The position numbers and the translations under genes are program-made. Shown here piece by piece: positions 25,369 to 33,645 of a stretch of DNA of 64,000 nucleotides (within the stretch, counting starts at the first letter, position 1; each line of letters begins with the position of its first letter). The stretch comes from JAFAGO01 sp031987605 (GTDB taxonomy: Bacteria > Bacteroidota > Bacteroidia > Flavobacteriales > Weeksellaceae). The DNA lies in contig DALZZF010000013.1 of the NCBI GenBank assembly GCA_031987605.1, positions 11,378 to 75,377 of the forward strand, written 5' to 3'. Below the pieces are notes generated by a model. That model was not told where the DNA came from and made no database searches. It saw only the letters and a list, made by a program, of their open reading frames with translations.

Positions 25369-26613
25369 TTAAATTTTTTGAAACAATACACAGGCATTGT
25401 GTCCACCAAAACCGAACGTATTGCTCATGGCGATTTCCACATTTTTTTCAACCGCATGGTTAAAGGTGAAGTTCAGCCGGGAATCAATATTTTCGTCGTC
25501 TGTAAAATGGTTAATGGTTGGAGGAACAATTCCGTGGGTAATGGTTCCCAAAGCAGCAATAGCTTCTACCACTCCTGCTGCACCGAGTAAATGCCCGGTC
25601 ATGGATTTTGTGGAATTGATCTGGATATCATATGCGTGGTCGCCCAATAATTTGGAAATGGCATTGGATTCTGCAATATCTCCCAAAGGAGTTGAGGTTC
25701 CGTGCATATTAATATGGTCTACTTCATCGGTTGAGATCTCTGCATCTTTCAGGCAGTTTTCCATTACCAGAAATGCGCCCAATCCTTCCGGATGCGGAGC
25801 GGTCATGTGATAAGCATCGGCACTCATTCCGCCGCCTTTCAATTCGGCATAAATGGTGGCTCCTCTTTTCACGGCATGCTCGTATTCTTCCAGAATAATG
25901 GAACCGGCTCCTTCTCCCAGAACAAAACCGTCGCGGTCTTTATCAAATGGTCGGGAAGCGGTTTTAGGATCGTCATTTCTTGTGGAAAGTGCCATCATCG
26001 CATTGAAACCTCCTACGCCACTGGCGGTAATGGCCGCTTCGGAACCACCACATACAATGACATCGGCTTTTCCTAACTGGAGCAGCATTTTGGCATCGAT
26101 AATGGCATTGGCAGAAGAGGCACACGCAGAAACGGTGGTGTAGTTTGGTCCGTGGAATCCGTATTCAATGGAGATGTGTCCCGGTGTAATATCGGCAATC
26201 ATCTTCGGGATGAAGAAAGGGTTGAACCTTGGAATATCCGTATTCGCCCAGCCCAGAACTTCAGTTTCAAAAGTTTCAAGACCGCCGATTCCGGAACCCC
26301 AGATTACGCCGACTCTGTTTTTATCTACATCGCTGTTCAGGATGCCGGAATGTTCAATGGCTTCTCTGGCAGCGATTAATCCGAACTGTGAATTCCGATC
26401 CAGTTTTTTGGCTTCTTTTTTTTCGAAGTGGTTGAGCGGATCAAAATCTTTTACCTCACAGGCGAATCTGGTTTTGAAATTGGTGGCATCAAAAAGAGTA
26501 ATTGGAGCGGCTCCGCTCATTCCTTTCACAAGGTTTTCCCAGTAATCTTTCGCATTATTGCCAATAGGCGTAATGGCGCCAAATCCCGTAACAACTACTC
26601 TTTTTAATTCCAT
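25369..26613 (-). CDS. fabF: Beta-ketoacyl-ACP synthase II
   Basis: FabF condenses malonyl-ACP with acyl-ACP during fatty acid elongation. The 414 residues show the thiolase-fold order with the active-site cysteine in TVSACASSANAI (about residue 163), the first catalytic His in NMHGTSTPLGD (about 304), and the second in TGHLLGAAGVVEAI (about 341). The N-terminus MELKRVVVTGFGAITPIG is typical. acpP lies 26 bases upstream, the usual acpP-fabF pair. Confidence 0.96.
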   Translation of the reverse strand: MELKRVVVTGFGAITPIGNNAKDYWENLVKGMSGAAPITLFDATNFKTRFACEVKDFDPLNHFEKKEAKKLDRNSQFGLIAAREAIEHSGILNSDVDKNRVGVIWGSGIGGLETFETEVLGWANTDIPRFNPFFIPKMIADITPGHISIEYGFHGPNYTTVSACASSANAIIDAKMLLQLGKADVIVCGGSEAAITASGVGGFNAMMALSTRNDDPKTASRPFDKDRDGFVLGEGAGSIILEEYEHAVKRGATIYAELKGGGMSADAYHMTAPHPEGLGAFLVMENCLKDAEISTDEVDHINMHGTSTPLGDIAESNAISKLLGDHAYDIQINSTKSMTGHLLGAAGVVEAIAALGTITHGIVPPTINHFTDDENIDSRLNFTFNHAVEKNVEIAMSNTFGFGGHNACVLFQKI

Positions 26614-26638
26614 ACTTGTATTGCTTTCCTGCGAGAAT

Positions 26639-26878
26639 TTATTTGTTTACTACTTCTTCGATGTAAGCGATAGCGTGTCCAACAGTAGTAATTTTTTCTG
26701 CCTGATCGTCAGGAATCTGAATGTTAAATTCTTTTTCGAATTCCATAATTAACTCAACAGTATCCAAAGAATCTGCTCCCAAATCATTGGTGAAGCTAGC
26801 TTCCGGAGTTACTTCTGATTCTTCAACGTCAAGCTTATCCGCGATGATAGCTTTTACTCTTGATGCAATGTCTGACAT
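26639..26878 (-). CDS. acpP: Acyl carrier protein
   Basis: AcpP carries growing fatty acyl chains on a phosphopantetheine arm. The 79-residue acidic helical protein has the attachment motif GADSLDTVELIM with Ser37 as the modified residue. It is the first gene of the cluster acpP-fabF-rnc-IPExxxVDY-pyk and has a recognisable -7 box about 40 bases upstream. Confidence 0.97.
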   Translation of the reverse strand: MSDIASRVKAIIADKLDVEESEVTPEASFTNDLGADSLDTVELIMEFEKEFNIQIPDDQAEKITTVGHAIAYIEEVVNK

Positions 26879-26912
26879 AGTATTTTAATTTTTAATTATT
26901 GTTATGCTGCTG

Positions 26913-26920
26913 CAAATATA
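26913..26920 (-). promoter_or_regulatory. -7 box of the acpP operon
   Basis: TATATTTG on the minus strand matches TAnnTTTG, with a leader of about 30 bases before acpP. No clear -33 was seen. Confidence 0.45.
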
Positions 26921-27104
26921 TAAAATTCTTTATGATTTGAATTTTTTATTCATTTTTTTATTCTCCTGCTGATAGAGGGGAATTGAAGTGTTTTTAATAG
27001 AGTTTATTTGTTTTTCCGGTCTAATTTACGGGATTTCTTTTGAAAATTTAGGAATTATGATAATTATTGGTTTTTTTATGAGGATTTTAGAATAGTATTT
27101 TTAA

Positions 27105-27235
27105 AAGGTTTGAGGGGTTTGAAGGGTTTTTAATGTTTGAAAGGATTTAAAATTAGGGTTTGATCTTTGTTCGACGACTTTCCTCATGTCTTTGGGAGGA
27201 ATGCAGCACAGCGTAATTTCGTGGTAATCTCATTT
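27105..27235. repeat. TTTGA array plus GAGGAATG...GGTAATCTC element
   Basis: TTTGA occurs at 27109, 27118 and 27136 (9-base multiples). It is followed by CTTTGGGAGGAATG (from 27190) and CGTGGTAATCTC (to about 27231). It is a second copy of the composite at 22441-22590, slightly diverged. Confidence 0.55.
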
Positions 27236-27326
27236 ATGTCAATAAAAAAAGAGAAGTCATTACATAACTTGATATGTTTTTTATACCATGCTGTTTTTTC
27301 AATACAATAAAAAAGGATGCGCCTTT

Positions 27327-27385
27327 TTTGTCAAACCGTAAGCCTCTCGACAAACGGAGTTTAGATTTCTTCGAAATGACAAACC
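27327..27385. repeat. TTTGTCATTTCG repeat, reverse copy
   Basis: The right arm reads TTTAGATTTCTTCGAAATG and then ACAAAC, the complement of the sequence at 58719-58750 and of a third copy at 55780-55810. Its left end (TTTTTTGTCAAAC) forms the opposing arm. Confidence 0.6.
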
Positions 27386-27502
27386 TTGTGTTTAAGGGGT
27401 TTTTAGATTTTTTAAGACATGAATCATCATATGACCTCAAAAAAAAATTGTAAGAAACCCGTAGTTTATTATTTTTTTACATTACTTACGCCTTTGCGTA
27501 TA

Positions 27503-27547
27503 ACAAATTCAAACATTCAAACATTCAAACCCTTCAAACCTTCCAAA
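27503..27547. repeat. TTCAAAC array (reverse TTTGA array)
   Basis: ATTCAAAC repeats with an 8-base period, then CCTTCAAACC. It is the complement of the TTTGA arrays elsewhere in the window. Confidence 0.6.
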
Positions 27548-27623
27548 TACTACAATTTAATATTCTTTATTTTTATTCCACAAATTTATCACAGGCTCTA
27601 AAGGCTCTTAGGAAAAAAATCAT

Positions 27624-27631
27624 TAATTTTG
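27624..27631 (+). promoter_or_regulatory. -7 box of glyA
   Basis: TAATTTTG matches TAnnTTTG, 26 bases before the ATG at 27658. No clear -33 TTG was seen. Confidence 0.4.
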
Positions 27632-27657
27632 GGGCACTAATTTTTGATTACTTATAC

Positions 27658-28929
27658 ATGAGCCAGGATCCTATTTTTAGCCTGATTGAGCAGGAAAGAG
27701 CGCGCCAATCACACGGAATTGAACTAATTGCTTCTGAAAATTTTGTTTCGGATAATGTAATGAAAGCCATGGGGAGTGTTCTTACCAATAAATATGCGGA
27801 AGGATATCCCGGAAGACGCTATTACGGAGGATGCGAAGTGGTGGATGAAGTGGAAACACTCGCTATTGAAAGAGCTAAAAAACTTTTCGGTATTGAATAC
27901 GCAAATGTTCAGCCGCATTCTGGATCACAGGCAAACGCGGCGATTTATCTTGCCTGTCTCAAGCCCGGCGATACCATTTTAGGACTTGATCTTTCTATGG
28001 GAGGACATCTTACGCACGGTTCTTTTGTGAATTTTAGCGGAATTCAATATAATGCCCAGTTTTATGGTGTTGAAAAAGAAACCGGAAGAATCGATTATGA
28101 AGCCATGCGCCAAAAAGCACTGGAAGTAAAACCAAAACTTTTGATTGCTGGATTTTCTGCATATTCCCGCGATTTGGATTATAAAAAATACCGTGAAGTG
28201 GCTGATGAAGTTGGGGCAACGCTTTGGGCAGATATTGCACATCCTGCGGGATTGGTTGCCAAAGGTCTTTTGAATTCTCCTTTCGAACACTGTCATGTAG
28301 TAACCACAACCACTCATAAAACACTTCGCGGACCAAGAGGAGGAATGATTATGCTGGGGAAAGATTATGAAAATCCGTATGGGCACAAAACGCCGAAAGG
28401 GGAAACGAAACTGATGAGTGCTGTTTTGGACAGTGCGGTATTTCCGGGAATTCAGGGTGGTCCGTTGGAACATGTGATTGCAGCAAAAGCAGTGGCTTTC
28501 GGAGAAGCACTTGATGATTCCTTTGGAGTGTACGCCCAAAAAGTAATCAATAATGCACAAGCACTTTCAAAAGCCATGATTGACAGAGGTTTTGAAATCG
28601 TGAGTGGAGGGACCGACAATCACTTGATGCTGATTGACCTTAGAAATAAAGGGGTAAACGGTAAAGAAACCGAAAAAGCCCTTGTGAAAGCCGATATTAC
28701 CTGTAATAAAAATATGGTTCCTTTTGATGATAAAACCGCTTTTACCACTTCCGGTATCCGTTTGGGAACGGCGGCCATTACCACAAGAGGTCTTGAGGAA
28801 GCAGATATGGTTACCGTGGCAGATTTAATCTCCGAAGTGGTAGATCATATCGGAGATGATTCCGTTCTTGAAGGCGTAAAGAAAAAAGTGAACAGCCTTA
28901 TGGAAGGGAGAGCACTTTTTAATGTGTAA
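27658..28929 (+). CDS. glyA: Serine hydroxymethyltransferase
   Basis: This PLP enzyme converts serine and tetrahydrofolate to glycine and methylene-tetrahydrofolate. The 423 residues show GIELIASENFVSDNV at the N-terminus, YAEGYPGRRYYGGCEVVD (substrate-loop tyrosines), NVQPHSGSQAN, and the PLP-binding lysine in VVTTTTHKTLRGPRGG (about residue 222). The C-terminal SGIRLGTAAITTRG completes the family pattern. It is a single-gene unit with its own -7 box and a strong terminator. Confidence 0.97.
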   Translation: MSQDPIFSLIEQERARQSHGIELIASENFVSDNVMKAMGSVLTNKYAEGYPGRRYYGGCEVVDEVETLAIERAKKLFGIEYANVQPHSGSQANAAIYLACLKPGDTILGLDLSMGGHLTHGSFVNFSGIQYNAQFYGVEKETGRIDYEAMRQKALEVKPKLLIAGFSAYSRDLDYKKYREVADEVGATLWADIAHPAGLVAKGLLNSPFEHCHVVTTTTHKTLRGPRGGMIMLGKDYENPYGHKTPKGETKLMSAVLDSAVFPGIQGGPLEHVIAAKAVAFGEALDDSFGVYAQKVINNAQALSKAMIDRGFEIVSGGTDNHLMLIDLRNKGVNGKETEKALVKADITCNKNMVPFDDKTAFTTSGIRLGTAAITTRGLEEADMVTVADLISEVVDHIGDDSVLEGVKKKVNSLMEGRALFNV

Positions 28930-28956
28930 ATTTTAAATTATTTGTTTTATAATGGA

Positions 28957-28981
28957 GATCGGGGAAGCCCGGTCTTTTTTT
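28957..28981 (+). terminator. Intrinsic terminator of glyA
   Basis: GATCGGG pairs with CCCGGTC over a GAAG loop, followed by seven T. It lies about 28 bases after the stop codon. Confidence 0.85.
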
Positions 28982-28982
28982 G

Positions 28983-29120
28983 TTTGATTGTTTGAGGATT
29001 TGAAAGTTTGAGAATTTGAATGTTTGAAGGGGTTTGAAATTATTGTTTTTTCCTGCATATTACTATAATTCCTTAGGCCTTTGCGAGGAATGCAGTGCAA
29101 CGAAATTCCGTGGCAATCTC
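28983..29120. repeat. TTTGA array (exact 8-base period) plus GAGGAATG...GGCAATCTC element
   Basis: TTTGA occurs at 28983, 28991, 28999, 29007, 29015 and 29023, six copies exactly 8 bases apart. CTTTGCGAGGAATG and CGTGGCAATCTC follow (29079-29120). This is the clearest of three composite copies in the window. Confidence 0.7.
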
Positions 29121-29171
29121 CCCGGAATAATTATCGTTCTTCTATGGGTTGGTATAAATAATGTGTTGATC

Positions 29172-29255
29172 TAAAAGTGCATTCCGGAGGAATGCTATCT
29201 ATGTAGAATAGGTTTGAAAGAATATGGGAAGCGCGCGGGAGGTGTGCTATCTTTT
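29172..29255. repeat. Two diverged copies of a GGAGGAATGCTATCT repeat
   Basis: CGGAGGAATGCTATCT (from about 29185) is repeated as CGGGAGGTGTGCTATCT (from about 29236). CATTCCGGAGGAATG is itself palindromic. CCCGGAGGAATG occurs again at about 55733. The rest of the 516-base spacer 28930-29445 shows nothing further. Confidence 0.5.
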
Positions 29256-29445
29256 TAAAGAACGCCATTTGATATTTTCGGTGTTTATTGTTGTTTTTAT
29301 CGTTAGGAAAAAGTTTTTTAAGAGACTAATGAAAACCAGTGAAATGAACATTTCATGTTAAATAATTGTGTTTTTTTTAACAATAGTACACCGGTATAAA
29401 TAAAAAAGTGGTAATTTTCCGCAAAATTTTGTAAAAACTAATCGA

Positions 29446-30081
29446 ATGTATAGACTGTTTTTAGTAATTATGATGTTAATTTCCCTTCAGGTGAGTGCCC
29501 AGAACTTCAAATATGGAGTTACCGGGAATGTGCATAAAGGTTCAATAGTAAATGTTCATGATCGTTCCATTGGGAAATGGGGAGGTGGAGGTGGCGTTTT
29601 CGCGCAATGGTCACTGGTGGAAAATGATGTGTTTGATTCAGCTTGGCTATATTTTACTCCTTCGTTAGAATACAATATGGGAGGAGAATTTGCAGAGGTG
29701 AAAGAAGGTATATATGGAAAACAGAAATATTATAACGATTATGTTTCGGTTCAGGCATATATCAAGTACTTTTTTCACAGGGGGAATATGAAAAGTGATA
29801 TTTTTCTTTTTGCGGGACCCCGGGTTGAGTTTTTGGTTCGGGATAAAAAAGAAGTGGCACTGGAATATGATGAGACACACTTTCATATCAATAAGGATGA
29901 TGTTATTAATAAATATGGATTTGGAGCCTCGGCAGGTGCTGGTGTAAGGATTTCGGATTACTGGGAAACATTTATCCGGTATGACCATGGGTTCAGTAAA
30001 GTATATCCCAATAAAACCTCCCGGAATACTTATAACCGGATGTTGATGCTTGGAGTTAATTATTACATCAGTCGGGATTAA
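29446..30081 (+). CDS. Small outer membrane beta-barrel protein at the head of the polysaccharide locus
   Basis: This 211-residue protein has a clear signal peptide (residues 1-19, ending LQVSAQ). The rest alternates aromatic and polar residues as in an 8-stranded barrel (KYGVTGNVHKG, VSVQAYIKYFF, FIRYDHGFSKVYP) and ends in an aromatic-rich strand (MLMLGVNYYISRD). It resembles the general Bacteroidetes outer membrane beta-barrel families rather than a named transporter. It precedes the export lipoprotein gene by 65 bases and may be a structural partner of the exporter; that is inference from position. Confidence 0.75.
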   Translation: MYRLFLVIMMLISLQVSAQNFKYGVTGNVHKGSIVNVHDRSIGKWGGGGGVFAQWSLVENDVFDSAWLYFTPSLEYNMGGEFAEVKEGIYGKQKYYNDYVSVQAYIKYFFHRGNMKSDIFLFAGPRVEFLVRDKKEVALEYDETHFHINKDDVINKYGFGASAGAGVRISDYWETFIRYDHGFSKVYPNKTSRNTYNRMLMLGVNYYISRD

Positions 30082-30119
30082 GTCTTTACTTCATGCATGG
30101 TAACTATTTCGTAAATCCT

Positions 30120-30127
30120 TAATTTTG
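30120..30127 (+). promoter_or_regulatory. -7 box before the export lipoprotein gene
   Basis: TAATTTTG matches TAnnTTTG, 20 bases before the ATG at 30147. No clear -33 was seen. Confidence 0.4.
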
Positions 30128-30146
30128 TCAATACTGACTTTTCTTA

Positions 30147-30941
30147 ATGAGATATTTCCTCTTTTTTTTTCTGTTGATGGGCATTTTTGCTTTTGAATCC
30201 TGCAAACCCAAACAAAATATGGTCTATATGTCGAATGATAATTTCCAGCAGGAAATTTCTCAGGCGCGTTATGAAGGACTGCATATTCAGGAAGGCGATA
30301 TTCTCGAAATTATCGTTGCCGCTTTCGATGATCTTGCCGTAAAACCCTTTAATAAAACCACCATGTCTCAAACCGGAACAGCAGAGTCTGGAAATGCAAA
30401 TATGAGGCTTGGGGATAATGATTATATGGTTAATTCGGATGGCACCATTACTTTTCCTGTTTTGGGAACGGTCTATTGTAAGGGAATGACCAAGCAGCAA
30501 CTTAAGACTGATTTAGAAGGGAGATTAAAGACTTATCTCACCGATCCGCTGGTGACGGTGAATCTCACCAATTTCAATGTAAGTATACTGGGAGATGTGA
30601 AAAGCCCCGGTCAGAAGACCAGTACGACAGAAAAATTAAATGTTTTTCAGGCGATCGCACTTGCAGGGGATATGAATGATTCTGCTAACCGAACCAATGT
30701 TAAACTCATCCGGTACTCAGAGGAAACAGGAAAAGATGTCACGTATCACTTAGATTTGTCGGAAGCTTCCGTCGTCAATTCCCCATATTATTATCTTCAG
30801 CAGAATGATATTCTGTATGTGGAACCGGATAAAAACAAACAGATTGCAGCCAACACGACCAATCCAAATCGTAATCTAGTCTTTCAGATCAGTAGTGTTT
30901 TGATTGGAGTTGTTGGTTTTATTTTAGCCATTACCAAATAA
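30147..30941 (+). CDS. Polysaccharide export outer membrane lipoprotein, Wza-like
   Basis: This protein forms the outer membrane channel for capsule or exopolysaccharide export. The 264 residues begin with a lipoprotein signal ending FESC, so Cys19 is the likely lipidated residue. A polysaccharide-export domain follows (YMVNSDGTITFPVLGTVYCKG, about residues 90-112), then a SLBB-type ligand domain (NVSILGDVKSPGQ, about 147). A C-terminal hydrophobic helix (VFQISSVLIGVVGFILAIT) ends the protein, as in Wza. The downstream kinase gene starts 6 bases later, the usual Wza-Wzc pairing. Confidence 0.92.
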   Translation: MRYFLFFFLLMGIFAFESCKPKQNMVYMSNDNFQQEISQARYEGLHIQEGDILEIIVAAFDDLAVKPFNKTTMSQTGTAESGNANMRLGDNDYMVNSDGTITFPVLGTVYCKGMTKQQLKTDLEGRLKTYLTDPLVTVNLTNFNVSILGDVKSPGQKTSTTEKLNVFQAIALAGDMNDSANRTNVKLIRYSEETGKDVTYHLDLSEASVVNSPYYYLQQNDILYVEPDKNKQIAANTTNPNRNLVFQISSVLIGVVGFILAITK

Positions 30942-30947
30942 TTTTAG

Positions 30948-33269
30948 ATGGAGTTATTAGACCAAATACCGGTAAAGCGTAAGAAACTCAACATCAAGAA
31001 GGAGATACGCAAATATCTTCGGAACTGGTATTGGATTTTACTCAGTATGTTTCTTTTTTATATTGCTGCGAAAATATATCTCCGGTATACGCAGGAGCAA
31101 TATCTTTCAAAAACCACATTGCAGTTTCCGGAATCCAAAGCCAAGGGAAATGCCACGGCACTGAACGATCTTCAGACGCTGGGAACCGGACTAAGCGGGA
31201 ATAATGAATTACAGGCGGAAACCACCGCCATTATTTCAAAGCCCATTCTGGCCAAAGTTGCCGAACAATTGGGATTAAATGTAAGTTACTACGGACTAGG
31301 GAAAATTATTGAGCCGGAACTCTATAATGCCACACCCTATGAAACCAAAATTTTATCGATTGATAATGATCGTTGGGGAGGATCCGGTTATATACTCACT
31401 CCCACCGGACAACATACCTACAAACTCAGTGAAGGACCTTTGCTGAAAGGTAAAAATAGCTTCCGATTCGGAGTACCTGCAGAACTTCCGTTTGGCCGTA
31501 TTCAAATTAATGTGAAAGCAGGTTCCAGACCTGTACCTTTAAAAATCAATTTTAGAAATACAAAAAATGTAGTTTCTTCTGTGGAACGATCCGTAGTGGT
31601 AAGTTTGCCTGAGAATAAAGGACTATTGATGGATCTGTCGATAACCGGTCCTGTTCCTGAAAAATCGGAAGCCATTCTGAACGAAATTACCCGGCAATAT
31701 AATATTGAAGGCGTAAAAGACCGTACGGAAGAAGCACAGAATACCCAGAATTTCATCAATGAACGTCTGGCAATTATTACAGATGATCTTTCCGGAATTG
31801 AAGGACAGAAAGAACGTTTCAAAAAAAATAACCAGATTACGGATTTGGATGCTCAAGCCAATATGGCACTCAACAATTCCAATGATAACACAAAGCAGCT
31901 TTTGACCTATTCCACTCAACTGGATCTTGTGAACTCTATTTTCAATGCAACAACAGGGGAAAAATTAGTTCCCTCAAATATGGGGCTTTCGGCCGCAACA
32001 GAAGGCTATATTTCCAAATACAACGATTTGCTTCTGCAAAAAAATAAAACATTGAAACAGGCCACCTACGCTAATCCTTCCGTGATACAACTGAACAAGG
32101 AAATTGATGAATATAAAGGGCTAATTCGGAAAAATCTGCTCGAATCACGCGAAACCTTACAATTACAAATCGCACAAGTGAGAGGGCAGTTGAATGCAGA
32201 CCAGTCGCGAATCGAAAACTATCCAACACAGGAAAAGGTATTCCGAAGTATTGAGCGCCAACAGAACCTTAAAGAACAACTATACCTGTATCTGCTCCAA
32301 AAAAGAGAAGAAAATGCCATTACTCTTGCCGTTACCGCCCCTAAAGCGAAAGTTTTGAACCCGGCATATACCGTGGGAAAAGTAAAACCGGATACACAAA
32401 AGATAACTTTAGGAGCATTGCTGGCAGGACTTCTGCTACCGATTGCATTTTTATATGGGAAGTACAGTCTGGATACCAGAGTACAAACCAAAGATCAGGT
32501 CATCGCTCATATTCCTGAAGCTTCGGTTATTGCCGAAATTCCTGAAAATGAAGAGCAAACTACGGTTGCCGCCGGTGATTTTTCACTCTTTGCCGAATCA
32601 TTCAGGATTCTTAGTTCCAATCTTAAATTTATTCTGAAGGCGAAAAAAGGAGGCAGTTCCCATTCCGGGGTTATTCTGGTGACCTCCACCGTCAAGGGAG
32701 AAGGAAAAACCACGGTTGCCATGAATACAGCACTTACTCTTGCCGGAAGCGCTAAGGTGTTGATTATTGGGGCGGATATTCGCAATCCACAACTCCAACG
32801 ATTTGTAAAAGAAAAGAAAGAGGGACTGACGAATTACCTGATTTCGGATAGTCAGGACGTGGAACACTATATTGTTCCTTCAGGACTAAATCAAAATCTG
32901 GAGGTATTATTTAGCGGAGCCATTGCTCCGAACCCGAACGATCTTCTGGATATGCAGAAGTTTGATGATCTAATTTCAGCCATGCGTAAGAAATACGATT
33001 ATATTGTGTTGGACTCGGCACCGGTAATGCTGGTGAGTGATACCCTGCATTTGATTGAAGATGTGGATATGATCCTGTATGTAGTGAAATCGGGATTTAC
33101 CGAAAATGATATGCTGGACTTTGCCGCTGAATTCAAAGCGAGTAATGCCAATACCCCCATTGCATACGTGCTGAATAACGTAAAACTGGAAAACAGCCGT
33201 TACGGAAAGAAATATGGATATGGGTATTATACGCAGAGAGAGAAAAATGGTTGGAGGAAAGTTTTCTGA
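30948..33269 (+). CDS. Polysaccharide co-polymerase and tyrosine autokinase, Wzc-like
   Basis: Wzc controls chain length and export through autophosphorylation. The 773 residues start with an N-terminal cytosolic stretch and a membrane helix (WILLSMFLFYIAAKIYL, about 31-47), then a large periplasmic domain with coiled-coil segments. A second helix (LGALLAGLLLPIAFLYG, about 485) leads to a cytosolic BY-kinase domain with Walker A STVKGEGKTT (about 582), Walker A' VLIIGADIRNPQ and Walker B YDYIVLDSAP. The C-terminus is tyrosine-rich (YGKKYGYGYYTQ), the usual autophosphorylation cluster. It has no separate phosphatase gene beside it. Confidence 0.94.
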   Translation: MELLDQIPVKRKKLNIKKEIRKYLRNWYWILLSMFLFYIAAKIYLRYTQEQYLSKTTLQFPESKAKGNATALNDLQTLGTGLSGNNELQAETTAIISKPILAKVAEQLGLNVSYYGLGKIIEPELYNATPYETKILSIDNDRWGGSGYILTPTGQHTYKLSEGPLLKGKNSFRFGVPAELPFGRIQINVKAGSRPVPLKINFRNTKNVVSSVERSVVVSLPENKGLLMDLSITGPVPEKSEAILNEITRQYNIEGVKDRTEEAQNTQNFINERLAIITDDLSGIEGQKERFKKNNQITDLDAQANMALNNSNDNTKQLLTYSTQLDLVNSIFNATTGEKLVPSNMGLSAATEGYISKYNDLLLQKNKTLKQATYANPSVIQLNKEIDEYKGLIRKNLLESRETLQLQIAQVRGQLNADQSRIENYPTQEKVFRSIERQQNLKEQLYLYLLQKREENAITLAVTAPKAKVLNPAYTVGKVKPDTQKITLGALLAGLLLPIAFLYGKYSLDTRVQTKDQVIAHIPEASVIAEIPENEEQTTVAAGDFSLFAESFRILSSNLKFILKAKKGGSSHSGVILVTSTVKGEGKTTVAMNTALTLAGSAKVLIIGADIRNPQLQRFVKEKKEGLTNYLISDSQDVEHYIVPSGLNQNLEVLFSGAIAPNPNDLLDMQKFDDLISAMRKKYDYIVLDSAPVMLVSDTLHLIEDVDMILYVVKSGFTENDMLDFAAEFKASNANTPIAYVLNNVKLENSRYGKKYGYGYYTQREKNGWRKVF

Positions 33270-33645
33270 AGGTTTGGATATGACATTTTTGTGATGTTCT
33301 ATTGCGGTTTGCTGCAAAAGTAATTCAACACAAAATCATTTATAAAATATTGATTGGGTTAATTTGCTCTCAGTTAGAAATCCTAATTTGTTTCATTGGG
33401 TGGTATTATAGGAAATGGATTTTGGTTGGTAGTTGGTGAAAATAATAACATCTTTGAACATATATTAAAAAATAATTTATCTTTGTCGATAATAACAGAG
33501 TATATCACATGGATGATTATACTTTTTTTTTAGAAAAAATAATTTATAAGTCAAGACCAACGAATGAAACACAGTTTTTTGCTTGTGAATGTTACTATAT
33601 GCTTCACTTTCAATTGAACGGGTTCATTTATAAAAACGATACCAC
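33270..33645. other. 376-base spacer before the T9SS protein gene
   Basis: The spacer holds a strong promoter (33454-33486) and no gene. The leader from the promoter to the ATG at 33646 is about 150 bases and AT-rich, long enough to hold a regulatory leader, but no clear structure was recognised. Confidence 0.5.
33454..33486 (+). promoter_or_regulatory. Promoter of the T9SS protein gene
   Basis: A -33 TTTG (33454-33457) and a -7 TATCTTTG (33479-33486) are 21 bases apart, a full consensus match. This makes the T9SS gene a separate unit from the export genes. Confidence 0.65.

Larger units (their letters stand above)
26879..27657. other. 779-base spacer between acpP and glyA
   Basis: No convincing gene lies here. 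The spacer contains the acpP and glyA -7 boxes and three repeat tracts listed separately. Two short frames (27234-27440 minus and 27419-27601 plus) run through the repeats and look accidental. Confidence 0.6.

Noticed and set aside
27234..27601. Two short frames (68 codons minus, 60 codons plus) in the acpP-glyA spacer
   Set aside because: Both are built from dispersed repeats and array DNA and lack ribosome-binding or promoter signals.
27979..28560. 193-codon antisense frame inside glyA
   Set aside because: glyA is certain on the other strand, and the shadow is rich in Cys, His and Phe without family features.
28983..29040. CRISPR array
   Set aside because: The TTTGA units are only 5 bases with 3-base gaps; there are no long repeats, spacers or cas genes.
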